A stretch of 34,524 bases of DNA from an uncultured Eubacteriales bacterium (GTDB lineage Bacteria > Bacillota > Clostridia > Christensenellales > Aristaeellaceae): NCBI GenBank assembly GCA_902761825.1, contig CACWLY010000027.1, positions 1 to 34,524 of the forward strand. The letters are read 5' to 3'. Positions within the stretch are counted from its first letter, which is position 1. Every line of letters starts with the position of its first letter. The position numbers and the translations under genes were made by a program. The notes beneath the pieces are model-generated. The model saw only the letters and a list, made by a program, of their open reading frames with translations, was not told the origin of the DNA and ran no database searches. Shown one piece after another: positions 19,511-26,824 of this stretch.

Positions 19511-19705
19511 TTATAGCGTTGAAAACCATTTTTCAAAGGATTCTTTGTGTATCCTCACACAACGCTTTCTAATATGAAGCACTTTAAAATCATTAGTCAT
19601 TTCACAAAGATAATACGCTTGCCGTATGCTTATTCCGAGGATTTTTGCTACTTTCTCCACGGTATAAGTGCTCTGAACCTGCGTCTCCATGCAATTAATT
19701 CCCAT
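19511..19705 (-). CDS. xis: Excisionase-type helix-turn-helix protein
   Basis: A 64-residue DNA-binding protein of the MerR/excisionase (helix_turn_helix_17) kind. YTVEKVAKILGISIRQAYYL is the recognition helix-turn-helix, and VLHIRKRCVRIHKESFEKWF is the wing and terminal helix typical of Xis proteins of conjugative transposons. It should bind near the element end and steer the integrase to excision. ATG 19705 was chosen because AAGGAG lies seven bases upstream; the longer frame has no ribosome site. It lies 206 bases from the tRNA-Thr att site. No integrase gene is next to it, which is unusual, so an integrase at the other end or supplied in trans would be needed for mobility. Confidence 0.8.
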   Translation of the reverse strand: MGINCMETQVQSTYTVEKVAKILGISIRQAYYLCEMTNDFKVLHIRKRCVRIHKESFEKWFSTL

Positions 19706-19766
19706 AAAAACACTCCTTGCACTCTCGCCACATTCCATGCTATCATGTGGATGTGGCTTTTTGTTG

Positions 19767-19785
19767 CAGCTAACGCCCAGCTAAC
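19767..19785. repeat. Direct repeat near the element end (possible Xis/Int arm site)
   Basis: CAGCTAAC occurs twice (19767-19774 and 19778-19785), offset by 11 bases, about one helical turn. It lies between xis and the att site. Such phased repeats are typical of excisionase or integrase arm sites, but only two copies are seen here. Confidence 0.3.
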
Positions 19786-19910
19786 AAACAAGATGTGTGA
19801 GGAGCCGAAATAGTCCCGTTTTTCAACGGTAGGTGCGTAAACGGTTCTCACTAATAGCACATACTGCAATTGTCGCGTTTCGTGCAACTAATGGACTGAT
19901 GGGTTATCCG

Positions 19911-19955
19911 TTGGTAAGGATGAGGTCGGCGGTTCAAATCCGCCCATCAGCTCCA
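19911..19955 (+). other. att site: 3' half of tRNA-Thr(GGT) at the element's right end
   Basis: TTGGTAAGGATGAGGTC is the anticodon loop (anticodon GGT), 3' anticodon stem and variable loop of a tRNA-Thr. It is followed by the T arm GGCGG-TTCAAAT-CCGCC, the acceptor strand CATCAGC, discriminator T and CCA. The 5' half is missing: upstream there are only 26 bases between a CTGATG and the T stem, too few for D and anticodon arms. Tyrosine integrases often insert in the 3' half of a tRNA gene, rebuilding the gene at one end and leaving a 3' fragment at the other. The sharp change in content on each side supports this as the element boundary. The rebuilt tRNA-Thr would lie left of the window. Confidence 0.75.
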
Positions 19956-19957
19956 TG

Positions 19958-19989
19958 AATCCTGCAAGAAATTGCAGGATTTCTTATTG
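19958..19989 (+). terminator. Original terminator of the interrupted tRNA-Thr gene
   Basis: AATCCTGCAA-GAAA-TTGCAGGATT is a perfect 10-base stem followed by TCTTATTG. It begins three bases after the tRNA CCA, where a tRNA terminator belongs, so sequence from here rightward is native flank or older insertions. Confidence 0.75.
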
Positions 19990-20039
19990 TTTTGGAGCGG
20001 GATTGCAGGATTTCATGGTTTTTCCGCAAAACACCTGAC

Positions 20040-20341
20040 AGTATCAGTACCGCACATTGAATGAAAATTGTCATTCTCTGTCTGTCCTTATGCTTCAAGC
20101 CCAGAACCTCTTCCAATCGTAAGGGATGAAACGCTTGCAAGCCAAAATATAAATGATCAGCCGGATCACGGATATCATTCAAATGGTTAGCAGGATACTG
20201 CATCTGCGCAATTGAATAAGGCTCTGTTTCCCTTGCTCCTCTACCAGTTATGCGGATCCGCTTTTTTATGTCTCCTGAAGATAGAAATGATATCAATGTA
20301 TTACTTCCCTGAGATATGTATAATGCCAGAGTGTTCTTCAA
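20040..20341 (-). pseudogene. Relic of a tyrosine integrase
   Basis: The frame includes LYFGLQAFHPLRLEEVLGLK followed by MTIFIQCAV. This matches the block around the first catalytic Arg of phage-type integrases ('TGlRleEvLGLkW.Di...tI.I..av'), so the Arg of PLRLEE would be the catalytic one. The N-terminal part is short and unlike an integrase, and after CAVLILSG the reading turns to nonsense, so neither the His-x-x-Arg nor the Tyr is present. It lies on the chromosomal side of the tRNA-Thr fragment, so it probably came from an earlier element at the same site. Confidence 0.5.
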
Positions 20342-20431
20342 ATAAAAGCTTTGCCATCCGTAATATTGAAATGAATCAGTTTATTCTGTGCAAATCGTTG
20401 CTAACATAAACAAAATCGCGCTGTCTCTATT

Positions 20432-20833
20432 CTACTTCGTAGTTGGTACTTCGGGATGGCATTGTCCGCAAGGTTTATAATTCTGGGCTTTTAATTCTTC
20501 TGGTGTCAGCGTTGAATACTGTCGATTATTAGATTCAATCAATAATGTTGAGGGACAATTGGTAAGGTGATATTTTTTTGTTTTCGTATTAAGCATGTAG
20601 ATTCCTTCGATGTAAGCAGGATGCAGCGCATCATAAAAACCATTTGCATATGCAGCGCGGTATATATCGATTTCGCGAGCTGATAAATTTTCAGGAAGAA
20701 TGGCGTCAGCGGCAGACTGTACTGCAAACCAATCATCTTTAACATAGTCATAATAAAAAAAGTTGGATTCAGCAAAAACTATACCGGTGATGAGGAATAC
20801 ATAAAGAACAGAGATTATTATCATACGTTTCAT
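20432..20833 (-). CDS. Small secreted protein with an Ada-like Cys/His metal-binding tail
   Basis: A 133-residue protein with signal peptide MKRMIIISVLYVFLITGIVF-AES. The last 55 residues follow the pattern Y-x-L-N-T-x-T-x-K-Y-H-x-x-x-C ... N-Y-K-P-C-G-Q-C-H. This is the small metal-binding fold found at the end of secreted nucleases and competence-type proteins, and related to the Ada zinc knuckle. The Cys/His set (H-x3-C, C-x2-C-H) is complete. No catalytic domain is attached. GGAGG lies 11 bases before the first ATG, a rather long gap; the second ATG three codons on is an alternative start. It is isolated between pseudogenes and AT-rich, so it may be acquired. The function is unknown. Confidence 0.6.
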   Translation of the reverse strand: MKRMIIISVLYVFLITGIVFAESNFFYYDYVKDDWFAVQSAADAILPENLSAREIDIYRAAYANGFYDALHPAYIEGIYMLNTKTKKYHLTNCPSTLLIESNNRQYSTLTPEELKAQNYKPCGQCHPEVPTTK

Positions 20834-21027
20834 CTCACGTCAATCCTCCGACACTATTATTGAGCATGGGGGTTTATGGGTTTATTCTGTTGAAACTGTA
20901 TCTTTGGGAAAGATAATATGAGAATATGTTCAATTAGTTATCGTTTGATGGCTTTTGTTATGTTCCACAGCCTGTTTAAACACCGCCCCGTCACGATCCT
21001 GAAAGGCAGGACCCGCCAGGCATGGCT

Positions 21028-21212
21028 TCATACTTGTGTGCCATCTTCAAATTTTAAACCAAAGCAGTATTCCGTACCCATGGCATCGGCTGTTTTTCCA
21101 TATCCTCACCGAAAAACATGCCCTTTATCATGCGTTGAATACACGCTTGAGGGCCTGTGCCTATCAATCGTGCAAGTTCTGATTCCGACATGTTTTTGTA
21201 TGCAAGAGCCAT
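21028..21212 (-). pseudogene. Frameshifted small XRE-type regulator
   Basis: The frame from 21212 gives MALAYKNMSESELARLIG, a Cro/CI-type helix-turn-helix start, and reaches EDMEK. It continues in the next frame as TADAMGTEYCFGLKFEDGTQV, the usual end of these small proteins. The span is one base short of whole codons, and adding one A to the A run in GAAAAAC joins both halves. Upstream, codons QKIK continue the homology but no start codon is in frame, so the N-terminus is damaged too. It was probably a regulator of a lost element. Confidence 0.6.
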
Positions 21213-21368
21213 CTTTATTTTCTGCGAGTCATACGATCATCGCCTTACAGAAAAGATTATAAAGGATAAACGTGTTTAAATCAAGAATTATTTACATGTA
21301 ATAATGTGATATCGTCGCATGAAAGGTTTACCTTGTATAACAACATCAGAAAGCAAGCCAAGGCTCAT

Positions 21369-21412
21369 AAAAAAAGGGAACAAGCTGCAAAGCCTTCGCT
21401 TTACGATCCCCT
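21369..21412 (-). terminator. Possible intrinsic terminator (minus strand)
   Basis: On the minus strand an imperfect hairpin (AGGGGATCGT ... TTGTTCCCT enclosing AAAGC-GAAG-GCTTT) runs into seven U residues. No minus-strand gene lies close upstream, since the next one ends at 22478 beyond a plus-strand gene. It may therefore be a relic or a distal stop. Confidence 0.35.
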
Positions 21413-21550
21413 GCGCTGCGGCGCGCCGCTCTCCGATGACCGTAATTTTTTTCCGAATGATTATCGCATACCCGAACCCAAATCGCTGGCGTTTCAACGG
21501 CCGGGATCCTGTCATTTGGGCTCTGCGTGGTTTTTTTGTCCTTGGAAATG

Positions 21551-21559
21551 TGGTATGAT
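21551..21559 (+). promoter_or_regulatory. Possible extended -10 promoter of the HAD gene
   Basis: TGGTATGAT fits the extended -10 form TGnTATAAT. A T-rich tract takes the place of the -35 box. It is about 70 bases before the start codon, and no better candidate was seen in the gap. Confidence 0.3.
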
Positions 21560-21626
21560 GTATGCGGCCGGGGCGGCCGTCACGCCGCAGCCCTGCATTT
21601 TCCGGCATAAGATCAGGAGGCGCTGA

Positions 21627-22397
21627 ATGCATCATAATTTTCTTTTTGATCTCGATCAGACGCTGCTGGATTTTCACGCTTCCGAGTATAAAGCGCTCGG
21701 CATTGTCCTGCGTTCGAACGGCCTTTCGTTCTCGGATGCAATATACTGGGCGTTTCGGGCGTACAACAAAGCCCTCTGGCTTGAGCTTGAAAAAGGAACC
21801 ATATCGAGGACCGAGCTTTTTACGAAGCGGTTTCAGGATGTTTTCAGCCGCTGCGGAGCGGCCGCGGCCGGGCTCGATCCCCTGACGGTCAACGATGATT
21901 TCATCCGGACGATGTCCGTGAACGGCGTGCTGATGGACGGCGCGCTGGAATTCGTGGCAAGGGTGAAGCGGAATATCCCGGGCGCCAGAATCTATATCGC
22001 CTCCAACGGCGCAACCGTAAACGCAAAAGGCAGGATCGCCTCCACGGGCCTTGACCGGTATATCGACGGGCTGTTCATCAGCGAAGACATAGGCGTGACA
22101 AAGCCCGACGCCGCCTTCTTCGATATCTGCCTGGAGCGGATCGGGGAACCGAAATCGTCTTGCATCATGATCGGCGATTCGCTTTCTTCCGATATGCTCG
22201 GCGCGAAAAACGCGTCCCTGGATTCGGTGTGGTTCATGCCGTCCGGCAATATCGAAGAGGCAGTAAAGGCATACGGGATCACCTATTGCGCTTCCTCTTT
22301 TGACGAGCTGTTTGAAATCCTCAAAAAGTGGTCGTCCGGCCGCTGTGAAGCAGCCGGACGACCGCAGCGCTTCATGCCGCGGATGATGGAACGATAA
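21627..22397 (+). CDS. HAD-superfamily hydrolase, YjjG-type nucleotidase
   Basis: A 256-residue phosphatase. Motif I is FDLDQTLLDF (nucleophile Asp8, acid/base Asp10). Motif II is IASNGATV, motif III VTKPDAAFFD and motif IV MIGDSLSSDMLGA, all in the right order. An inserted helical cap lies between motifs I and II, as in the YjjG/YfnB family, which dephosphorylates nucleoside monophosphates, often pyrimidines. AGGAGG is seven bases before ATG 21627. The family's usual length is about 225-235. The extra 20 residues at the C-terminus (from KWSSGRCEAAG) come from a sequence that also forms a strong hairpin, so the tail may be an add-on. The exact substrate cannot be read from the sequence. Confidence 0.85.
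   Translation: MHHNFLFDLDQTLLDFHASEYKALGIVLRSNGLSFSDAIYWAFRAYNKALWLELEKGTISRTELFTKRFQDVFSRCGAAAAGLDPLTVNDDFIRTMSVNGVLMDGALEFVARVKRNIPGARIYIASNGATVNAKGRIASTGLDRYIDGLFISEDIGVTKPDAAFFDICLERIGEPKSSCIMIGDSLSSDMLGAKNASLDSVWFMPSGNIEEAVKAYGITYCASSFDELFEILKKWSSGRCEAAGRPQRFMPRMMER
22330..22363 (+). repeat. Strong inverted repeat inside the end of the HAD gene
   Basis: GGTCGTCCGGC (22330-22340) and GCCGGACGACC (22353-22363) are perfect 11-base arms with a 12-base spacer. No U tract follows, so it is not a classic terminator. It may protect the mRNA 3' end or be a short insertion that lengthened the protein. Confidence 0.5.
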
Positions 22398-22477
22398 ATC
22401 TGATCCGTGATCAAGCGGACCGTTTTTATGCCATCGGGAAAGGCTTCCCTGATCATCGTTCCGTCCCGCCAGGCATA

Positions 22478-23638
22478 TCACATCGTAATGTCAACGGGCT
22501 CCCAGCCGTTATCCTGATACGCGACGCCGTCGAGCTTGTTGGCGTTGACATATTCCACAATGAAGGAACGGCGGTACTGCGGAAGATAGCCCTCGTCCGC
22601 GCCGCTGGAGAGATAATACGCCTTTTCCAGCTCCGCGTCGCCATTGGCAAACGCGCGGATGCCTGCGTCAAAGTCCGCCCCGTCTTCCGCCAATTCGAGA
22701 GATACCACCTGCCATTTTCCGTCTTTCTTTTCCAGCTTCATGACGCCGGGGTTCTCGCCGCCGGCGGTGCACTCCAGGATACTGCCGTTCAGCTTATAGG
22801 CGAACACCCAGAAATTGCCCCAGAGCGTCGCTTCGGTCTCGCCCGTTTCCTCCTTGAGCACAATGGGCGCGGGGATCAGCACGCCGCCCTCCTCCGGCTC
22901 GCAGCCGAGGTCCGCGGTCACCAGATATTCCGCAGCGGCGGCCATGACGGGGTTCTCGCCGGCGAAGGGATACACATAGGCGGGAAGCGCCGCGGCTTCT
23001 CCCAGATATTCCTCCAGCGTGAGGCTCTTTTCCATGATTTCCCGCGCCAATTCCGGATCGTCGATATACCGGAGATGCCAGGGCTCGTAATCATAGTCCG
23101 TAACGCCTTCCTTGCCCTTCAGATAGCGCAGGATAAAGCCGTTTTTCGCCAGCTTTTCATGGATCTTGTCCCAAACCCCGTAATACTCTTCCTTGGTCAG
23201 ATCCTCGTTGTAATAGACGGTCGTTCCGTCCGCCGTGATAAAGTACAGATCGATCGCCAGACCCGTCTGATGCTCGGAATAGCCGGGCACCGCGACGGTT
23301 TTCCGCGTGTATTCCTCGCCGTACTTGACCATGAAGTTATCCCGGATTTCCTGCTGCTCGGCAACGCTGCGCCGGCCGGAATCCAGCTCGATGTGGATGC
23401 CGTCTTCCCGCTCCAGCTCTTCAGCCAGCGCCAGATACGCTTCATAAGTTTTCTTTTCGACTTCCACTTTTTGATCCACAGAGTTCGTGACTTCCACGAT
23501 CTCCAGTGAATCTTCCCAGCCTTCCGGCAGCTGATGCTGTTTGTTCACCAGCGCCAGATAGTCGATGCCTTCGGCAAGGGCCGCCGCGCTCAGCATCAAA
23601 GCCGCCGCGAGCAGCAGGCCGATCATTCTTTTCATCAT
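22478..23638 (-). CDS. Secreted VanY/DdcB-type D-alanyl-D-alanine carboxypeptidase
   Basis: A 386-residue zinc peptidase of family M15B that trims the terminal D-Ala from peptidoglycan stem peptides. Signal peptide MKRMIGLLLAAALMLSAAALA. The catalytic domain spans about 60-195: substrate-binding SGRRS (87-91), then SEHQTGLAIDL with zinc ligands H123 and D130, and YEPWHLRYI with catalytic E185 and ligand H188. All key residues are present. A C-terminal part of about 190 residues is additional and unfamiliar; its last 100 residues (DGKWQVVSLELAEDGADFD) look like a small separate fold. ATG 23638 has AGGAG eight bases upstream; the longer frame back to 23785 crosses the divergent promoter region and is not used. 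It is convergent with the HAD gene. Confidence 0.88.
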   Translation of the reverse strand: MMKRMIGLLLAAALMLSAAALAEGIDYLALVNKQHQLPEGWEDSLEIVEVTNSVDQKVEVEKKTYEAYLALAEELEREDGIHIELDSGRRSVAEQQEIRDNFMVKYGEEYTRKTVAVPGYSEHQTGLAIDLYFITADGTTVYYNEDLTKEEYYGVWDKIHEKLAKNGFILRYLKGKEGVTDYDYEPWHLRYIDDPELAREIMEKSLTLEEYLGEAAALPAYVYPFAGENPVMAAAAEYLVTADLGCEPEEGGVLIPAPIVLKEETGETEATLWGNFWVFAYKLNGSILECTAGGENPGVMKLEKKDGKWQVVSLELAEDGADFDAGIRAFANGDAELEKAYYLSSGADEGYLPQYRRSFIVEYVNANKLDGVAYQDNGWEPVDITM

Positions 23639-23778
23639 GGTGTTTTCTCCTTCTTTATTATTCTGTTTGGGTCGGTCGCAGACCCTGACGCCGTTATTAC
23701 ACATCGTTTGCCGGTGGATGAAAAGCCTTTTTCTCTCCGGACGCCGCCCGGCGGGAAAAAGCTTAACCAGCGTTATGA

Positions 23779-23807
23779 TTGACAAAAAAGCGCTTGCGCC
23801 GTAAAAT
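23779..23807 (+). promoter_or_regulatory. Consensus sigma-A promoter of the DUF2232-rplI-dnaB operon
   Basis: TTGACA (23779-23784), a 17-base spacer and TAAAAT (23802-23807). The start of transcription should be near 23814, giving a 38-base leader before ATG 23852. No further promoter of this quality is seen before 30.9 kb, so the six genes downstream may be one transcript. Confidence 0.8.
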
Positions 23808-23851
23808 AAACAGGGAATTTATGCGGAATTCCATCTGTGAAGGAGTTTGAC

Positions 23852-24970
23852 ATGGGACGGGGAGTGACCACCTATACCTGCCCGCAGGCGGCCGTCAAGG
23901 GCTGCGCGCTTTTCCTTTTGCCGGCGGCGCTGATCATGCTGACGGGGTTCGCGCCTGCGCTGAATCTGACCCTGCTTACGCTGCTGGCCGCGCCCGCCTG
24001 CCTGATGATCGTCGGGCTGACGGCAGGGTTCATCCCCATGGCGGTCTGCCTTGCGGCGCTCCTGGGCTTCTTTGGGCTGTGCGGGTCCGGCATGCTCGCG
24101 GGCTGCGCCGCCCTATACCTCCTTCCCGTGACGGCCGTTTATATCGTCTGCCTGCGGCGCGGCGTGCCCTTCTGGCGCTCCTGCGGCATGCTCGCGGGCG
24201 TGCTGGCGCTGTCGCAGCTGGCGATCTACCTGCTGCTGCAGGCGCATACGGACAATCAGCTGTATATGACGGCGGGCGTCATGGCGGCGAAAGCGGTCAA
24301 CGCAATGCCGTACCGCGACGACTTTTTGTATTCGATGGTATCCTACGGGCTGCTGCGCGTGCCCGCCGTGCTGCGCGACAACGCCGTCGTGAGCGTGCCG
24401 GGAGGATACGCGCTTTCGGCGGAGCTGCTGGAAGAGCTGCTGCTGCAGGTGAGCGGCTATGTTCAGGATACGCTGCGGGGCCTGGTCCCCGGCCTGCTGG
24501 TCACGGGCAGCGCGCTGCACGCTCTGGCCGGGCTCGGTCTGGCCATACACTTCGGCCTCCGCTCGGCGGAAAAGCGCGCTTACAAGTATGATGAAGAAAC
24601 GCTGCCCGTGCCCGATCTGGATATGCCGCCGCTGAGAACGTGGCATCTGGCCAGGCCGTGGGGCCTGCGCATCGGCGTGCTTGCCGTGGGCTATTTTCTG
24701 GCGCGCGTTCCGGACAATCAGGTTCTGTCCCTGCTTGGGACGCTGATGTTCCAGGTGTTCTCGCTGTGCTTCGGCGTGCAGGGCCTGGCCGCGCTCAACG
24801 ATTCCCAGCACAAGCGCGGAACGGGCCGCGCCTGGCGCGCTGCCGTCGTCGTGATGGCGCTGGCGCTTCGCTTCATGCAGATCGCCCTGATCGCCGTGGG
24901 CGTGATCGATCAGATAACAAATGCGCGGGGCCTGCGTCCGCCGATGCGGCCCCGGGATGAGGAGGAATAA
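23852..24970 (+). CDS. DUF2232 (YybS-like) polytopic membrane protein
   Basis: A 372-residue membrane protein with about eight hydrophobic segments, for example CALFLLPAALIMLTGFAPAL, GFIPMAVCLAALLGFFGL and AALYLLPVTAVYIVCL. It ends in a basic and acidic cytoplasmic tail (RPPMRPRDEEE). The layout and the place directly before rplI match YybS/DUF2232, a conserved Firmicutes membrane protein without a firmly known role. ATG 23852 was chosen because AAGGAG lies six bases upstream; a GTG at 23837 overlaps that site. In Bacillus and most Clostridia the phosphodiesterase gene gdpP stands between this gene and rplI; here it is absent, and the next gene follows after three bases. Confidence 0.75.
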   Translation: MGRGVTTYTCPQAAVKGCALFLLPAALIMLTGFAPALNLTLLTLLAAPACLMIVGLTAGFIPMAVCLAALLGFFGLCGSGMLAGCAALYLLPVTAVYIVCLRRGVPFWRSCGMLAGVLALSQLAIYLLLQAHTDNQLYMTAGVMAAKAVNAMPYRDDFLYSMVSYGLLRVPAVLRDNAVVSVPGGYALSAELLEELLLQVSGYVQDTLRGLVPGLLVTGSALHALAGLGLAIHFGLRSAEKRAYKYDEETLPVPDLDMPPLRTWHLARPWGLRIGVLAVGYFLARVPDNQVLSLLGTLMFQVFSLCFGVQGLAALNDSQHKRGTGRAWRAAVVVMALALRFMQIALIAVGVIDQITNARGLRPPMRPRDEEE

Positions 24971-24973
24971 AAC

Positions 24974-25429
24974 ATGAAGGTCATTCTTTTGCAGGACGTG
25001 AAGGAGATCGGCAAAAAAGACGATATCGTCAATGTGAGCGACGGCTACGCCCGCAACTTCCTGTTTCCCCGCAAATGGGCCATGGAAGCCACGGAGAACG
25101 CCGTGAAAGTGGTGGAGCGCAAGCGCGAGGCCGAGCGCCGCAAGGAAGCGGAAGCCCGCGCCGCAGCCGAGCAGACGGCTGCCAAGCTGAAAAACAAGGT
25201 CGTGATCCTGAAGGTCAAGTGCGGTGAAAAGGGCCGTCTGTACGGTAGCGTGACCGCGCAGGAGGTCGCGGACGCGATCAAGGCCGGATACGGCGTGGAA
25301 GTGGACAAGCGCAAGGTGGAGATCAAGGAAGCCGTGCGGCAGCTGGGCGATTACGAGGTCAACGTGCGCCTGTATCCCAACGTCAGCAGCAGGATGATCC
25401 TGCGCGTCAAGAATATCCAGGAGGGCTGA
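24974..25429 (+). CDS. rplI: Ribosomal protein bL9
   Basis: A 151-residue large-subunit protein that binds 23S rRNA near the L1 stalk. The N-terminal domain has [19 protein letters not shown] and [10 protein letters not shown], the family signature. A long charged connecting helix (about 45-80) follows, then the C-terminal domain ([16 protein letters not shown]). Full length and intact. GAGGAGG lies at the end of the DUF2232 gene and serves as the ribosome site. The gap to dnaB is only four bases. Confidence 0.96.
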   Translation: MKVILLQDVKEIGKKDDIVNVSDGYARNFLFPRKWAMEATENAVKVVERKREAERRKEAEARAAAEQTAAKLKNKVVILKVKCGEKGRLYGSVTAQEVADAIKAGYGVEVDKRKVEIKEAVRQLGDYEVNVRLYPNVSSRMILRVKNIQEG

Positions 25430-25433
25430 TCCC

Positions 25434-26795
25434 TTGAGCGAGCAGCAGCCGGTATTGACGCCGGCGTTTTCGGGCGTCCCGCCTCAGAGCTACGAGGCGG
25501 AACAGAGCGTGCTGGGCGCGTTGCTTCAGGATGGCCGCGCCGTTTCCATCGCCATGGAAATGCTGCGGGAGGATGATTTTTACACCCCCGCGCATCAGGC
25601 GATCTACGCCGCCATCCGCGCGCTTGCGCAGCAGAGCGTCGCCGTCGATCTGGTCACGGTGGACGCTGAATTGTCGCGCCGCGGAACGCTGGCGGGCATC
25701 GGCGGCACGGGGTATCTGGTGGAACTGATCTCCCACGTGCCCGCGACGGCCAACGTGCAGTATTATATTTCCATCGTGCTGGAAAAATCCACGCTGCGCC
25801 AGCTGATCCAGGCCGCGGGGACCATCAGCCGCAATTCCTACGCCCAGCAGATGGAGCTCAAGGACATACTGGGCGGGGCGGAAAAATCGATTTTCGACGT
25901 CGTCATGCGCCGCATCGGCGGCGAGCAGCTGCTTCCCATCCGCGACGTGCTGTTCAGCACCTACGCCCAGATCGAAGAGCTTGCCAAGCTGCAGGGCAAG
26001 GTAGCGGGCATCACCACGGGCTTCAGGCAGCTGGACCGGGTGCTGACCGGCATGCACGGCGGCGAGCTGCTGCTGATGGGCGCGCGCCCCAGCATGGGCA
26101 AAACCAGCATCGCCCTGAACATCGCCGCGGCCGCCGCGCGCAAGGGCTTTGCCGTGGCCATTTTCAGCCTGGAAATGCCGCGGGAGCAGATCGCCATGCG
26201 CATTTTGTGCGGCGAAGCCCGCGTGGACATGCAGCACGTGCGCAGCGGCACCCTGCGGGACAAGGAATGGATCAAGCTCGCCCAGACCGTCAACCCGCTA
26301 TCCAATGAAAAAATCTACATAGACGACACCGCCGGGCTCACGCCCCTGCAGATGCGCTCGCGCGTGCGCCGCATCATGCTGGAAAAGGGCCTCGATCTGG
26401 TGATCGTGGACTACTTGCAGCTGATGGGCTCGGACAGCAAGTCCGAAAACCGTCAGCAGGAGGTCAGCGAGATCAGCCGACGGCTTAAGAGCATCGCCCT
26501 GGAGCTGAAGATCCCCATCCTGGCCTGTGCGCAGCTGAGCCGCGCCAACACCCAGCGCACGGTCAAACGCCCCATGCTGAGCGACCTGCGCGATTCCGGA
26601 TCGATCGAGCAGGACGCCGACGTGGTCATGTTCCTGCACCGCGAGGCGTATTACGATCAGACCAGCGCGGAAACCAACACCGCGGAGATCATCGTAGCAA
26701 AGCAGAGGAACGGCCCGCTGGAAACCGTCAAGCTCAACTGGCTGGCGGAATATACCTTGTTTGAAGATATGTATGCGGAGGATGCCGAGCCCTGA
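25434..26795 (+). CDS. dnaB: Replicative DNA helicase DnaB
   Basis: A 453-residue hexameric helicase that unwinds the replication fork. The N-terminal primase-interacting domain (about 15-120: YEAEQSVLGALL) is followed by a linker and the RecA-like motor. The motor has Walker A GARPSMGKTS at 216-225, Walker B LDLVIVDYLQLM, and LSDLRDSGSIEQDADVV, the conserved box with the arginine finger region. All are intact. The start is TTG 25434, nine bases after AGGAGG at the end of rplI; no ATG lies nearby in frame, so the unusual start is well supported. The rplI-dnaB order is the common Firmicutes arrangement. The N-terminus (SEQQPVLTPAFSGVPP) is slightly longer than the Bacillus protein. Confidence 0.96.
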   Translation: MSEQQPVLTPAFSGVPPQSYEAEQSVLGALLQDGRAVSIAMEMLREDDFYTPAHQAIYAAIRALAQQSVAVDLVTVDAELSRRGTLAGIGGTGYLVELISHVPATANVQYYISIVLEKSTLRQLIQAAGTISRNSYAQQMELKDILGGAEKSIFDVVMRRIGGEQLLPIRDVLFSTYAQIEELAKLQGKVAGITTGFRQLDRVLTGMHGGELLLMGARPSMGKTSIALNIAAAAARKGFAVAIFSLEMPREQIAMRILCGEARVDMQHVRSGTLRDKEWIKLAQTVNPLSNEKIYIDDTAGLTPLQMRSRVRRIMLEKGLDLVIVDYLQLMGSDSKSENRQQEVSEISRRLKSIALELKIPILACAQLSRANTQRTVKRPMLSDLRDSGSIEQDADVVMFLHREAYYDQTSAETNTAEIIVAKQRNGPLETVKLNWLAEYTLFEDMYAEDAEP

Positions 26796-26824
26796 CGCCG
26801 GCGTCCGGACAGGAGATAAACGAC

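Noticed and set aside
19880..19955. Complete tRNA-Thr gene
   Set aside because: The D arm and the 5' part of the anticodon arm are absent; only the 3' half is present.
20918..21262. Plus-strand 114-codon frame
   Set aside because: It covers the XRE regulator relic on the other strand, has no ribosome site and has an unnatural composition.
21288..22481. Minus-strand 397-codon frame opposite the HAD gene
   Set aside because: No motif or ribosome site; the plus-strand frame holds all four HAD motifs.
22478..23785. Longer start for the carboxypeptidase at 23785
   Set aside because: It would place 49 extra residues before the signal peptide and run through the divergent promoter; ATG 23638 has a good ribosome site.
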